Assembly: GCA_018907035.1 (NCBI GenBank)
Contig: JACCIC010000120.1
Span: 1,165,001-1,229,000 of the forward strand
Source: Sycobia sp. Sy_11
Taxonomy: Eukaryota; Arthropoda; Insecta; Hymenoptera; Epichrysomallidae
Direction of reading: 5' to 3'
Length of the DNA stretch: 64,000 bases
Part shown: positions 1 to 12,800 of the stretch, one piece after another
Layout of the letters: each line of letters starts with the position of its first letter
How positions within the stretch are numbered: the stretch's first letter is position 1
Position numbers and translations under genes: made by a program
The notes under the pieces: generated by a model
The model's input: the letters and a program-made list of their open reading frames with translations, nothing else
What the model was told of the DNA's origin: nothing
Databases searched by the model: none

Positions 1-34
1 CTCAGCCTCCAGTTCCTGGCGCCAAAAGTAAACT

Positions 35-1070
35 TTATCCAGGCGCTGGCACAGGGCCTGGAGGCTCTCCGGCCGGAGGATTCCTGGCCGGAGCGGCGCC
101 GAGTCTGGCTCCGCGGTTGTTGGCTGCTAGTCCTCTTGGAGGGCGGCATTCGTGACGCCCGTGGCCGCTGAAATGGGCCGGGAGACCCGGTTCGTGGATC
201 CCCAGCTGCCGGAAGACGATCTCCAAGATGGAGTTGTTTTTGTCAAGACAGCGAGCGCCTAAGGGAAACCGATCCTTCTCATCATTCGCCAACTGGGCTA
301 ACGTACGGAGGGCTAGGAAAGGAGCACAGTTCGTTCCATATGTAACCGTGTTCCATATGGAAGTAAGCCCATACGATTCTCTGCAAATTTCTATCCGCCG
401 GAGCAACGCGAATTTGCCTGAACATCTTTACAATGTCCGCGGTAAACACGAATTTGTAACACCGCCAGTTTAAAAGCATCAGCGAGAGATCCTTTTGGAG
501 AGCGGGACCGGCTAGCAAGTAGTCATTTAAATGGTGACCATCACGTGTTTTCCTTGAAGCGTCGAACACGATACGAAATTTATCGCGGTGAGACACGGCA
601 TGGTAAGGCAAATACCACGCACGAGGATTATTGCACTCCTCATTTGGAATTCGTGTCATATGACCGAGTTGCTCGTATGTAAGCATAAAAGCCCTATAAT
701 CCGCAGCTAGAACGGCGTCATTGCGGAAGCGGCGGAGTGTATAATTAAGCAAACCTAATGCCATACGACGCGTTTCATTCCCAACCTCAGGTAGGTTGCC
801 CTTTACGGGGAGGGAGATGGTATACCGACCGTCATCCGCTCGTTTATACGACGCGACGTATTTCTTCTCGCATCTATCGTCATCGGGCTTCAAAGAAACA
901 CTCGACCGCGTTATCTTTTCAAGAATCCAAAACCGTTCAAGGACATCGTTTAAATCGTCCGCAGTAGAACTGTGCAGCACTCTTAATGGGTTCGGCTCCG
1001 CCCGCCGTGCCGGAACGCCTGAGAGGGATTTCGAGAGAATCCAACCTAACGCCGTATTTTGTGCGACCAA
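35..1070 (-). pseudogene. BEL/Pao reverse transcriptase relic
   Basis: Reverse transcriptase of a BEL/Pao element. The 262-codon frame starting at 1070 begins with NTALGWILSKSLSG, the typical end of the BEL protease linker. It has the conserved AWYLPYHAVSH and FRIVFDASRKT motifs, the LLAGPALQKDL stretch and the first catalytic block FTADIVKMFRQI. At about 330-370 the frame shifts and continues as TYGTNCAPFLALRTLAQLAND, which is the motif just before the YxDD box. The YxDD box itself is not recognisable. After about position 230 the sequence no longer resembles pol. Inactive copy. Confidence 0.85.
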
Positions 1071-1180
1071 TTCCGATGGGGGGAAACGTTGTAGGCCCGG
1101 CCTTAATAATGTGCCATAAACATCCGCACCGAGGATCAGATCGATTGAATCGAGAACATAAAATTTTGGGTCGGCTAGAT

Positions 1181-1601
1181 CTATTCCTTCGAACTGCCTA
1201 AGTCTAATTCAAAGGTGTCGCGCGCGGGCAGCTGCAAAGTGAGTCGCGGTAAAATGAGGGCTTCGGTTTCGATTCGGAAATTTGAGTTTAATCGCGAGCC
1301 TACCATAAAACTCGTTTTCGACCGGGCTATCCCAGCCCCATTACCTCCGACGACGCTCAAAGGTACGTTTACGCGCTGTTGCGGTAGCTCTAGCAGCTGT
1401 GCAGTTGCCCTCGTGACGAAGGAGCCTTCCAAACCTTGGTCCAATAGCGCACGGACTCTAGTTTACGCACCGTTGGATCCCGTTATAATTGCCTGCGCAG
1501 TAGCAAGTACAATATATCGTCTCGGTGCCGGTTTAGTGAGCGTATGTACGTTTAAGCCTGCGGAGCTAGCGTCGCTCTTTTCATCCCGGGGATTAAGTTA
1601 A
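1181..1601 (-). pseudogene. BEL/Pao aspartic protease region (pol N-terminus)
   Basis: The minus-strand frame 1444-1181 reads LVDQGLEGSFVTRATAQLL in its upstream part. This matches the retropepsin-like region of BEL/Pao pol, where an active-site D-Q/S-G motif (here VDQG) precedes a Ser/Phe-rich stretch. It continues into the segment that leads to the RT. It lies directly between the gag zinc knuckles and the RT, as expected for a gag-pro-pol order. The usual DSGS/DQGS loop is present, but the frame breaks on both sides. Confidence 0.65.
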
Positions 1602-1611
1602 GTGGGATTGG

Positions 1612-2916
1612 CTAGGGACTCTGAACGTGCATTACCGTCGAAATGAAGAAGCGTATGATGGCTGTCACGGCATTTAGCACAACGTCCGATCGAGGTGCAA
1701 TCTTTAAAATTATGATGACCGAGGCAATTGTAACAGAGACGCAGATGTCTCGCATCCATTCTTCGTTCCTATGGAGTTTTATTAATGAACCGCGAAGATT
1801 TAGTAACAGCATGCATCGACGAACACAGAGGACATTTGGACGCGGTACCTTTAAATGGCCGCGAAGTGCTCGCATGCAGTATTTTACGTGAGCCCGGGAA
1901 AGGTTTATGGAGCGACGTGGTTTTATTTTCAGACCTATTATCCTCGCTAATCATGCTGAGCGCATGAGCCCGTTTCTCTAAAAACGTCGCTAGCTCGAGG
2001 AACGTCGGGAAACGTTGCGTTGATTCCGGGTCGGTGCTATCGAAGGACAAATTTGCATTTATCGCCTGATCTTTAGCACTGAGATCGGATTCCCAGAGCT
2101 TTCTGGATTCCGAATCAAACCGGGCGCTTATAATATGTACGAGCCATACATCCCAGTGCTTTACCGGCATATTAAGAGTCGATAATGCTCGGACAACACT
2201 TTGGCTTTCATCAGCTAAAGCGCGTAGTTCTATTGCCGATTCTTTTTTCAATTGAGGCAAATTTATTAATACATTTAAATGATTTGCTACAGTTAGACGA
2301 AGATTGTGAAAACGAGTCCTTAGAGATTGCCAAGCTAAAGTGTAATTGACGCTCGTTAATTAATCGTTAATCACGACGTTTTTCACTAAATCAGCTGCAG
2401 GCCCTGTTAAGCATGATTTTAAATACTGCAACTTTGTTGTATCATCTACCTTCGATGCGTTATGCACAAACGCAGTAAAAAGATCACGAAAACTCTCCCA
2501 GTCCTCATATTTCCCGGAGAATGTTGGAAGATCTAACTTCGGTAATTTAGCCGAACACGACGCGGATCCGGAGGAAGACGCACTCGTCGGTCGTTGAAAA
2601 TTCATGCTGCTTTCTTTGTCAAAGTCGGAAGCTAAAGTCATAGGTAGTCGAGTGTGCCTTCGTAAGTCGTCTGTAAATTAGTTAATATTCCGTCGCCTGC
2701 GTAACTATCAATTTGCACCCCGTCTTGAGCCATGATATCTCAATGTGCTTTCCGCGCCTCCGACCAGATAGCATTAATAGTCTCGATCCGTGATTGCACG
2801 ATATTTAAATTTAGACTATCGCGAGATTTTTCTCTTATACGCGTACTTAATAACGTAATTTCCGCCAGGCGCGCCTTTTGCGTGGCAGTCAACTTCTTCA
2901 AAACTGCGGGCTTCAT
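1612..2916 (-). pseudogene. BEL/Pao gag relic with zinc knuckles
   Basis: Gag of a BEL/Pao element, which would bind and package the retrotransposon RNA. The likely start is the Met at 2916 (MKPAVLKKLTATQKARLAEI). A middle segment at 2641-2360 carries the characteristic LPKLDLPTFSGKYEDWESF stretch seen at the start of BEL/Pao gag core domains. A third segment (2260-1769) continues the capsid-like region. Zinc-binding clusters follow: CPLC...H near 1830 and, in another frame at about 1760-1630, CYNCLGHHNFKDC followed by RCAKCRDSHH. The pieces lie in three frames with gaps at 2740-2641 and 2360-2260, so at least two disruptions have occurred. Not functional as a single product. Confidence 0.8.
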
Positions 2917-4046
2917 TGCGATCGTAATATTAATAAATATACAATCTACGAGACTGTGTTCAAATTCAAATACCGACTTATGCAAATAATCGCGGTAAAC
3001 CGTAAATATAATAAAATGGGAGGACCAATGGAACAATAACTTACAATAACAATAACATACAAACTATATTAACACATACAACTTATGAATCTACACCGCA
3101 GGCCTTACAATTAAAATAATTCACAATATAGATTTAATCAATAACTAAATAAAGTTGAAAGAAATTAATATAAACGGTGAATTTAACATTACACGCGAAC
3201 GCACTTCCTCATTCGGGGCAACAGAAAATGTTTGAAAAGAAGTTAGATATTTAAAGTTAGCTTATAAAATGTACACTCGGGTGCAAAAAATAAACTCACA
3301 CTGTAGAAATTAGTTACGGTAAAAATTTATTGTTTATTAAAATGTCCCTAGAGGCATAAAAAACCTCCACTCAATGAATGGAGGAAAAAGCCGTTAAATA
3401 TCAATCATCACACGATAAAATGCGTCAGTATGTAAAGGTAAAATAATCACGCTTCTACATAGATAATGCTGTAACGGCCGCTACAAAATATACTCTAAAA
3501 ATACTCTATACATGTACACACATACGTTACTCACACTATATACTAGGTACTCGAATACACTCTGCGTAAGTCAGGCTGCCGTAAATAAACAATACCAATC
3601 CTATCTTTAGCCTTCTTACTTGCTACAGACATCCCAGAAAAATTCTTTCTTCAAATCAATCGAACTCTATGCTTTCTAATGCTAATATCTATCATACTAC
3701 TATAATTCAAGGCGATTTCAATGTACATAACATCGCGTAGATTTATCATAAAAAATTATTCAAATAACTGTAAATTATTAGATTGTATTGAAACAACTAA
3801 TCTCATTGTTCATAACAAATTCATTTTGGCGCATAAATCATTATTCGAAATCTAACATTAACTTCATTCTTTCATCAAAGAACGTCGCTGATGTAATCTG
3901 ATGTAAAATTAAACAGTATTTATGGACCTCTGATTATCTTCCAGTATTTATATATTTGAACACAGAAAAAAGCATCTACACAAAGGAATCATATTACTTG
4001 TCTACACAAAAAACTATTTGGATAAAAGATGCAGACTGCTGAGATA
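2917..4046. other. no gene seen
   Basis: AT-rich DNA upstream of the gag relic, where a 5' LTR and leader would be expected on the minus strand. I see no clear LTR boundary, no long open frame and no tRNA-like fold. Confidence 0.5.
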
Positions 4047-4653
4047 AAGCTTTTTCACAATTTCTCTCTTCTGAGTATGAAAAGATGACTGTTAGTCAAA
4101 AACATAATTTCTTTACCCAAATCTTATCCGAATCGACAAAAATTAATACACCAAAACCAAAACAGGTCTCTCACAAATTTCACAGAAATGCAGCATTGTT
4201 GGAACGAAGAGTGTAATGAACTCTAAAAACAAAGAAAAACGTCATTTAAAAAATGGAATAATACATTAAATTTTCACAACTACTTAGAATATCAGAGACT
4301 GGTGGCACTTTGTAAAAATACTTTTAAAATCATAACAAGCGAAAACCTCAAAGAATTCACTGAATCAATCAATTTTAAAAGTATTTTTACAAAGTGCCAC
4401 CAGTCTCTGATATTCTAAGTAGTTGTGAAAACTTAATGTATTATTCCATTTTTTAAATGACGTTTTTTTTTGTTTTTAGAGTCATTGCACTCTTCGTTCC
4501 AACAATGCTGCATTTCTGTGAAATTTGTGAGAGACCTCTTTTGGTTTTGGTGTATTCATTCTTGTCGATTCGGATAAGATTTGGGTAAAGAAATTATGTT
4601 TTTGACTAACAGTCAGATTTTCATACTCAGAAGAGAGAAATTGTGAAAAAGCT

Positions 4654-4655
<2 letters not shown>
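4047..4655. repeat. near-perfect palindrome (fold-back repeat)
   Basis: The left arm (4047-4330) and right arm (4372-4655) are reverse complements with only scattered differences over about 284 bases. The loop is 41 bases (4331-4371). The right arm ends at a (TA)n tract. No open frame lies inside. It could be a fold-back transposon, a MITE dimer or a locus making a long hairpin RNA. The high arm identity means a recent origin or ongoing gene conversion. Confidence 0.95.

Positions 4656-4698
<43 letters not shown>
4656..4698. repeat. (TA)n microsatellite
   Basis: About 20 TA units directly abutting the right arm of the palindrome. Confidence 0.98.
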
Positions 4699-4703
<5 letters not shown>

Positions 4704-7090
4704 TATAAACTTGCAATGAAGATTCTATTATGCGCCTTTATGGATGAGTAATGTATTTAGATTTAGGTTTCCCCGACATATAGTAATGGGAGGATTCACG
4801 CCGGCGTCCGAGGGTTTAGGGGGACCAATGCTCGCAAACATTACATACCGGCGTCGATAATGATGTACCGTTAGTATAAGATGACGATAGTTGGCAATGC
4901 GCTATAATAAGAACGACACGACTGCAGCTGTTTTAATGTATTGCACCTAATTGGTGGAGACGTTTATAGTAAACACCCTGTCTCAATAGGTACCTCCCTT
5001 TCCGATCCAATGTGCTTGAAAATTAGAGAATAAGATACCAGATTTTACTTAGCCATCATCCGACTAACATCTACTCGCACTTTGTAAATACATATATGTA
5101 CATATTTGCTCGTGTTATATTAAAAGTTATAAGTGTTTAACTGAGGTCCATTTATTTATACTACCTTCTTAGATATAGAAAAATAATCAACTTATTCGCT
5201 CGCGATTAATGTTCGCTTGTGAAGTGAACGATACACGAAAGCAATCTTTCAATTGTTTAAACCAAAAAAAGTTAAATAAAATTTAAACAAAAAGACATTC
5301 GTTCACACTTTAAAGCAGAAATAACTTCAACTACTTTTCCAATAAATATATATTTCGGACAATATTTACAAAATTCCTACAATCCAAACCTAGAATATAA
5401 TAAAAATACTTCCTTATTAAACACACACAAAATATTTAATAATGGCGATAAATCGAAAAAATCCCTCTCAGTAGGATCTTCATCCATTAGACGATTATTA
5501 TTAGCCCCACATTAGACATCGTAATAACTATGACTTTTAATAAAAATGATTCTATTTTCACAGCTGCATGTATCACACTCCATAATGCATTAGATATTGC
5601 ATTGCCTCATAAAAACTTTAAAAATTATATATTTTCTGATGCTTAAGTGTTTTTCAAGATCTTCAAACTAAAATATTTAAAAAAAAAACCCTTTGATTTA
5701 GGAAATCTACAAAATATACACTAAATTTTTTTAAACCAAAATAGGCGATGGAAAAATTAGTAAAATCAATGCTTGTAAATACAACAAAACCTCATCACCG
5801 AGTCTGCTCCTCAAGGTAAACTGTGCTTTGAAAATTATTACTTTAACACTATCAAGCCCTGGTTTATCAACAAAAATCTGACGAAAATAAAACAACAAAA
5901 GTAAAAACGTGACGTTATTACTACAATTAATAGATCTAGCTCCAGTCACTATAATCTAAGCATATTTTTGTATAACATAAATATGAAAGAAAATAAAAAT
6001 TGTGACTATGGTTTTAAAAACCAAGATATTGACCACATTGCACGTTTCTGTCCTATATTGGCCTGACAAAAAGAAATGCTAATACTTAAATGTTAAAACT
6101 GTACAATATACAATGCTAAAACTGCACAAACTAAATTTATATTTTCCACTTTGTTCCGTACAACATTTCTATAATTTCATTCTATCTATGTATGAAAATA
6201 TTTGTATTAAAATCAACAGTTTACGTGATGTGATCGTGAATATAGCGAGTTAATCGCTTGAGTTTCGTGAAACTCCGCTATATGAAGAGTCATTAAAAGA
6301 TTAGAATTGACATCTCTCGAACTGATCTAATAATTTCTTAATGATCTCTATATATATTACTCAGTTGGTCCGGATCGTACGCGTTCAAACTTGTATAAGC
6401 TTTGCCTGTAGTATAGTATATGAAATACCGTTATCCAAACTTATTTGTTACGAAGAATGAAATTTACTGGCGGTCGTCTTTCGATCCTTGTCGTGATCGC
6501 ACTTACCTTATGTACATAGTTGTCGTTATTAAAGATTTTGTACACGTTAACCCACTTGTTTTTATTTATTGAAAAAGCTACATGCTATTAAGTTCGGGTG
6601 TATTATGCACCGCTCCATCGGCTTTTTTTACATATTTCGTGTGTGTTCATAGATTTCTTATTTGTTAATATTTAGTAATCTTTTTGAGAATTACAGTGTA
6701 TATTCGGGAGCTTTTGTGCAATTTTTCCACACTTAATATAGCTGCACTGTTACAAAAACCTCATATAACAGCATGTATTAACGTAGTTAAAGTTCTTAAA
6801 AATTGTAATACTTTCATATAGTTATACAAATAGTACAATACTAGAAATACTGATGAATTAATAAATAAGAATGTATATAAAACTATGTATAATCTAATGT
6901 ATATACATATGTATTTAATGTTCAATATTGTAATGTAGTAAATAATTCTCACAAAGAAAATTGAAGCTCTAAATAAAAAAAAACTCTTTTGTAATACTAC
7001 CCCATCATTCATTAGCTATATCTGTTTTTATTAATAAATTGCTGTCAATATTCATATACATAAAACAATTAATCTTTACCTTACTTTAAG
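4699..7090. other. intergenic; possible LTR fragments
   Basis: Mostly AT-rich with no credible exon. Two GC-richer islands (about 4720-5030 and 6360-6560) have the look of degraded LTR or other repeat sequence: the second contains a TTATTAAAG run near 6530 downstream of a GC-richer block. No coding domain accompanies either, so they are not assigned to a family. Confidence 0.4.
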
Positions 7091-7350
7091 AAACTTCACT
7101 ACGTCATATTTTAATTATACATACTTTTAAAAATTCTGGCAAACGATGATGGTTAGATCATTACTTTTAAAAATTGAAATCTTTTCAAAATTAAGCTTCT
7201 TGTTGATTCAAATTTATGGACTAATTTTTTCATATGAAACAGAGCAAGTGCGAAGTATGAAACTGAAAAATAGACCGAAGTCCATTTCCATAGCCTACGA
7301 AAAAGGACGTGAACATTGAATTGGAGCAGCTTAGCCATAGATCCATTTAA
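7091..7350 (-). pseudogene. relic exon of a small secreted-protein family (paralogue of the 18.1-19.6 kb gene)
   Basis: On the minus strand this stretch resembles the third exon of the gene at 18097-19642. Both contain the same string TTCTGGCAAACGATGATG (plus-strand sense, at 7134 and 18138), and the resemblance extends for roughly 70 bases upstream in coding sense. Here the frame is interrupted by stop codons, so it is a dead duplicate. The 61-codon open frame over part of it (7338-7153) is in a different frame and is probably meaningless. Confidence 0.5.
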
Positions 7351-7582
7351 CCATAGCCATATTGCGTTTAGACATAGGTTTTCCCCGCTCTAAAGGCAAT
7401 CGAATGCGGATTGGAGAGGAGATAAATTAAGCTTCTTTATAAATCGGGATATATAGCATAAGAATGCTGTGCAAAAGAAAAAAAATTTTAAAACATTTTT
7501 AAAAAGGCAAACAGTACATAAATAAAAAAATATAAATAAAATAAACATTTATAAAACAAAAAAAATTTTTCTAAAAAATATA

Positions 7583-8815
7583 TCAGGTATGTGAATAAGT
7601 CTTTCCCGTTTTTTTTTCAAATTTTGAGCCTTTATTGTGAAAAAATGGTTACAAATGAATTATTGAAAGTATTGGCCATCGCTAGCTACAACTTTTTCCC
7701 ATCTTTCTGGCAACATACGAATCCCGTTGCGAAAAAATTCGACCGGTTTGGCCTCTATCCAGTCATCCACCCATTTTTTGGCTTCCTCGTAGGAATGGAA
7801 GTGCTGGTCAGCCAGGCCATGCGTCATCGATCTGAAGAGATGGTAATCAGACGGAGCAACGTCTGGACTATACGGCGGGTGGGGTAGGACTTCCCATTTG
7901 AGCGTTGCTAAGTATGTTTTCACCGGCGGTGCAACATGTGGGCGAGCATTGTCATGTTGCAAAATAACTTTGTCGTGCCTGTCGAAGTATTGTGGCCGTT
8001 TTTCTCGCAGTGCGCGGCTCAAACGCATCAATTGTCGTCGATAGACCTCGCCTGTGATCCTTTCATTCATGAGCTTGGCGCCATGAATATTTGGCTTGGC
8101 CGTCGATGATGATGCATGGCCGGGTAGTCCCCATGATTTTCTTCGCTTCGGATTATCGTAACGTATCCACTTTTCATCGCCAGTCACGATACGCTGCAGA
8201 AAACCCTTTCTTTTATGTCGCTGAAGCAGCTGTTCGCAAGTGAAAAAACGCCGTTCGACGTCTCTCCGCTTCAGTTCGTACGGCACCCAATTTCCTTGCT
8301 TTTGGATCATTCCCATGGCTTTCAAACGCTTGAAAATGGTTGTTCGGTCAACTCCCAATGCTTCAGCAAGTTCTTCTTGCGTTTGACAAGAATCTTCATC
8401 AAGCAAAGTCGCCAATTCTCGATCTTCAAAGATTTGCGGCCGCCCGGAACGCTCCTTGTCTTCCACGTCGAAATCACCGCTTTTGAAGCGTCGAAACCAT
8501 CCGCGAACACTTGAATCATCGACACAACCTTCTCCATAAGCCTCCTGAAGCAATCGATGCGTCTCGGCAGCAGGTTTCTTCAAATTGAACCAATAAAGTG
8601 AAAGTTCCCGCAAATGACGTCGACTCGGCTCAAATTTCGACATTTTCACGATATCAAAAATTTATGATGCGAAAAAATTTTAACTAATGTGTTAGTATGG
8701 AATTGTTGACATATGAATAAGCTTTGATTATGACATATGTAACCATTGAATACTCGCACAGTATTAGTGGCGCCATCTCTTACAAAAAACGGGAAAGACT
8801 TATTCACACTCCTAA
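7583..8815 (-). mobile_element. mariner transposon with both terminal inverted repeats
   Basis: About 1233 bases. The ends share GTGAATAAGTCTTTCCCGTT as an inverted repeat within roughly 31-base termini: left 7583-7613, right about 8785-8815, with a few mismatches in the first 8 bases. TA dinucleotides flank both ends (7581-7582 and 8816-8817), as expected for mariner target duplication. It carries one transposase frame on the minus strand. Preserved termini imply it could be moved by a transposase supplied in trans even though its own enzyme looks defective. Confidence 0.95.
7660..8649 (-). pseudogene. mariner transposase, open but with an 18-residue internal deletion
   Basis: Cut-and-paste transposase that would bind the terminal repeats and integrate at TA. 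The 329-residue frame is uninterrupted. The N-terminal paired helix-turn-helix region includes VRGWFRRFKSGDFDVED (residues 48-64), the linker WVPYEL (121-126), and the catalytic D,D34D triad at D158 (TGDEKW), D233 (QHDNARPH) and D268 (SPDVAPSDYH). Mariner transposases are usually about 345 residues. Spacing from the first to the second Asp is 75 here against about 93 in Mos1, so about 54 bases are missing in frame after residue 194 (AKLM|NERITG). The deletion removes a core strand of the RNase H-like fold that normally carries the WWD motif, so activity is doubtful. The start could also be Met3. Confidence 0.92.
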
Positions 8816-8817
8816 TA

Positions 8818-9881
8818 TATAAATAAAACATTTACTAATATAATTAAAACATGTTACTAATCTTGTACTATTGGAATAATGTTTGATAATTAGTCAAAAT
8901 TTTCCAAATGAGTTTCCAGTATATATTTAAAATAATTCCTACTGCCAGTAATTACAATAAGTTTACTAAATTACATCAGCAGAAGCCCATTTCATAATTT
9001 ATGTTTAAAATAAGGTAAATCTCAAAGCTTTTAATAAACATGTTTAAGAATGAATTTACTCCTCAAATGAAAGTAAAACCAATAAATGCTACAAAAAAAT
9101 TCTAAACAGACTCTACAAGCCTAAGTCTGTCAGTTATATAATATCTAATATGTAATTCATAATATTTATATACGTATAAATTACTACATGTCTGCTACAA
9201 TGGAGATAATAGTGTGACCCATTCATAAAAAAACTCGTTAATATCGATAAAATTATCAATAAAATTTCTATAAACTTAATATACAATATAAAAATTTATT
9301 TTTCTAAGTCAAATCTTTGAAACGATTTTGTACAATACTTTCATAAGTATTATTATGAATTTCAAATCAATTAAATTAACAAAACATGAAAAATTTCATT
9401 TTTGTAGTTATCAATAATATAATATACTTTTGTCATATAAACTTATTAAATAAACTTGTTAAATAAATTATCGCTTATGCACATTTTATACGTTCAGGCT
9501 TGAGCTACTCATATTCTTTCTAGTGCGCAATTTCAAATGTAATTTTTCCTTTTCATATATGCTGACTCATATTGTTCTAGAATTTACAAAACAAATAAAA
9601 TTATAAGGAAAATTTTGCCTGCTATGCAAAAATTATCCACAGCATCTATAAATTGAAGATATAATTAGTTGAATTGCAGGAAAAGATTATAGTTTCCTAT
9701 ATTTGTAAATTGAAATCAAGTGTAGTATAGTTCAAAGCCTTGAATTGACTGCAACTGCATTGATTTGTAATTTTATATCCACATTGACTAAATTAAACTT
9801 AATAATATAGATATAATCGTGAATTATTCAATTCAATAAAAAGTTTATTTATTGTAAAATAAAAAATAATTCTCCAAGATA
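8818..9881. other. intergenic; upstream region of the secreted-protein gene
   Basis: AT-rich, without credible exons. It ends at the start codon at 9882. Promoter elements cannot be fixed from sequence alone. Confidence 0.5.
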
Positions 9882-12800
9882 ATGGAATTAAAAAGTTTTT
9901 TTATTATTATTGCAATTTCGCTGTACGGAAAAATTGGAGCCTATGCGATACAGGTGAATAGATATGAAAAGAAATTGACGGCTCTAGGAAATTCGTCGCA
10001 ATATTTGGTGCAAGGCACATTATTCATGACCGATGACGATAATTATCCGTACGCTACCTGCAAAACTACAAAGCCTAATTTCGAAATAATATGCAACGTA
10101 ACGTTAATATCGTCGGCTCACGATTATCGTACTTGCACCGATGTTAAAATATATTCAAGTGATGGGAAGATGCTGTTTCTCGGTGGCTACTTTCAAGTGC
10201 TACCTTATACTAGGAACCATGTACTTTTGGCTTGGTGGGACAACTCAAAGAGCGGCCAAGATAAATCAACAAAAAAGGTAGTTCTATGAACAAGTTATTG
10301 CGGTATGACAAAAGAATATATTTTTTTATTTTTATTATCATCAAACATTTTATAATCTATATTTTCATATAAATTATAATATGATTTAGAAAGAAAAATT
10401 TATAAGAAATCAGAATTTTAAAATCATAGGCAAATAATAAGAATACCTTTCCCAATATTAATACCCCGTAACAAAAATGAAATCCGAGACACAATTCAAA
10501 CAATCGTCCAGTCAATAAAGATCTGCTGAGCTCATTCTCTATATAGTTGTGTTTTATATCCTTACAAACACAATTTTGCAAAATGGATGAAAAACTATTA
10601 GTCTCGTATAGTATAGAGTTTTAATAAATTAATATCGGTAATATATTCTTTATCATTGTTCAAAGTATCTTTTCTAACAAAGGCATTTATTAGTTAGGAC
10701 CTACTCAGTCAAAACATTTATGATTTATTGCAAAATCGGTGTGGAGATTTATGCATATGTGAAACCTTTAATAAGATGCCATCTAGTAAATAGTGTGACA
10801 ATAATAATTAATTTTTCGTCAATGAATCATTCTATTTTATTTACAATAATTCAACTTTTTTTCATTTGCATCATGCATATTACTATTAATAATATATTAT
10901 TTGGTCCATGATCGAACAGGAGCAGAGTTATAAACTTGGAATTGTAAACATGATAAAATGTACAACGGCCTATTTAGATTTTCCAATCGACAAAGTTGCC
11001 TACAGCTTCTTTCCAGCGGCAGTTCTGTACGCCAACCACATCGAAGTCGTTATTAATAGCAAAGACAAATGTGCCGGTCTAAATAGATGCGCCCTAAGTT
11101 ATGACTTGGAGGGCAAACAATTGGGAGGTGTTCAACTATATCAACCAGAAATTTCTCAATATGCTAATCCAGTATCTGTGAATTCGTCGGAAAAAGGATA
11201 CTTTATGTCGGTCCTAAATTTGCAACATCTCAACATTTTCTTTATTAATTCGACTGGTGAAGGAAAATTACTATTGCAGGATGAAATCGATCCACAGATT
11301 CCAAGGCATCTTACGTCATTCTCTAGTAGACATGAACTATATACAAATTGTCACGTGAATCTTTTGGTAAATATATACTCATGTGTGTTGTACAAAAGCG
11401 CACTAACTCTTAGTAATAATTATTTGTAAGATATTACATCAATTTATGTGCATTATATTTGCATTACAGTATCTATCATTATTTTGAGCAATTAACATTA
11501 AATTATTATTAGCAGCTTCATAGTAATGATGCTTTAAGAGATGCTTGCATTTAAGACAACTATTTGGAATAAAATACTTATATGTTGTTACTTGGCGTTC
11601 TCTATCTATCCTTAGATGATCTTTGTTTTCCTTGTTTATTTACGCTTTTTACCTAAATGGCATCAAATAGTATTCTATGAACTCGCTAATTCTCATGAGA
11701 AAAAGAATTAAGTTATATAAATTAATCTTCAACGATATGTTACTTATTTAACATTATTAATTACGATATTATAATCATCCTAGAATGATAATTTTGAGAT
11801 TTGCAGCAATGTGAAATGATTTTTATATATTTATTAATCGAGCTTTTGTTAAAATATTTAAAAATTACAATTTTGAATATTAAAATATACGATTGTATTT
11901 TAAATTATAATATTTGCTTTCCATTATTATTTATTTACTGTCTTTGTATAAACATTATTAATTATTGATAATATAGCCATTAAAAATAAAAGAGCTTTGG
12001 TGAAACAAGCAAATCGATGAGCTGCACGAAGCAATTAAAATCATTACGGTAGACAGAAATGTTCAAGAAATAATGGAAAAAACAACGTATCATGATTATT
12101 CAATAGAAGTCCCTGTAATAGCTATTATTTTAATAAGTATATAAGGAACATTTCTTTTAGGGGGAGTGGAACTTAATCTATCAATCGAATAGGTTGGCGG
12201 CCTAAAGCTTTTGCAACTAGCACTATCGCTGGAGCCTTAACTTCAATATGAGCAAGATTCGAACCTAGCAAACCACTTCCTATTTGGTAACATAAATACA
12301 GTCCAGGAATCGTTCATAAGGATATTACTTCTGGACTACGGCATTCGCTTGACCCATTCGGGTTTGCGTGTCTTCTTCAAGCCGTCTTTTGTGATCCAGA
12401 ATAGTTTTATAATAAAAAGACATCCTGAACCTCTTCTACAAACTATCCAATATACTATCAGACCCAAAAGAGCTTATATTAAACCTACGATTCTCCATTT
12501 CAAGGCAAAACGCTTCAGTGGAAGCGTTTTTTTTAGTAGAAACGCCTCGAAGTGTAACAGTGGACACAAGCCGGATTCGGTACTTTCTCCATCTTATGGA
12601 TATAAAATCAGTACCAACCTTGCTTAGATAAGAAGTCAGTGAGGTGGTAATTAAATTTTCTATGCAACCTTTGAAACTATTGCTTTATCTGAATAATCAG
12701 TCGAGCCGTCCATCGGTCATATGAATCCCTCTCAACCACTTCAGCCATTCAATTACAGCAACCGCTCTAGACCATATAGCTAATTCTTAACTATCTAGAA

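Larger units (their letters stand above)
1..2916 (-). mobile_element. BEL/Pao LTR retrotransposon, decayed, truncated by window edge
   Basis: Read on the minus strand, the domains come in BEL/Pao order: gag (about 2916 to 1612), protease (about 1600 to 1180) and reverse transcriptase (1070 to about 280). RNase H and integrase lie beyond the window or are lost. The reading frame changes several times, so the copy is dead. No LTR is visible: no clear TG...CA repeat upstream of gag within 2917-3540. The first ~230 bases are GC-richer and no longer look like pol, suggesting a junction with other DNA. Family call rests on the RT and gag signatures listed in the sub-entries. Confidence 0.85.

Noticed and set aside
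1..230. GC-rich start of the window as a continuation of BEL/Pao pol
   Set aside because: The YxDD box and following RT motifs do not appear in any frame, so the retroelement seems to end or be replaced near 230.
3340..3420. Hairpin-like CCTCCACTCAATGAATGGAGG resembling a terminator
   Set aside because: Rho-independent terminators are not relevant in an animal genome; the short stem is likely chance or a repeat fragment.
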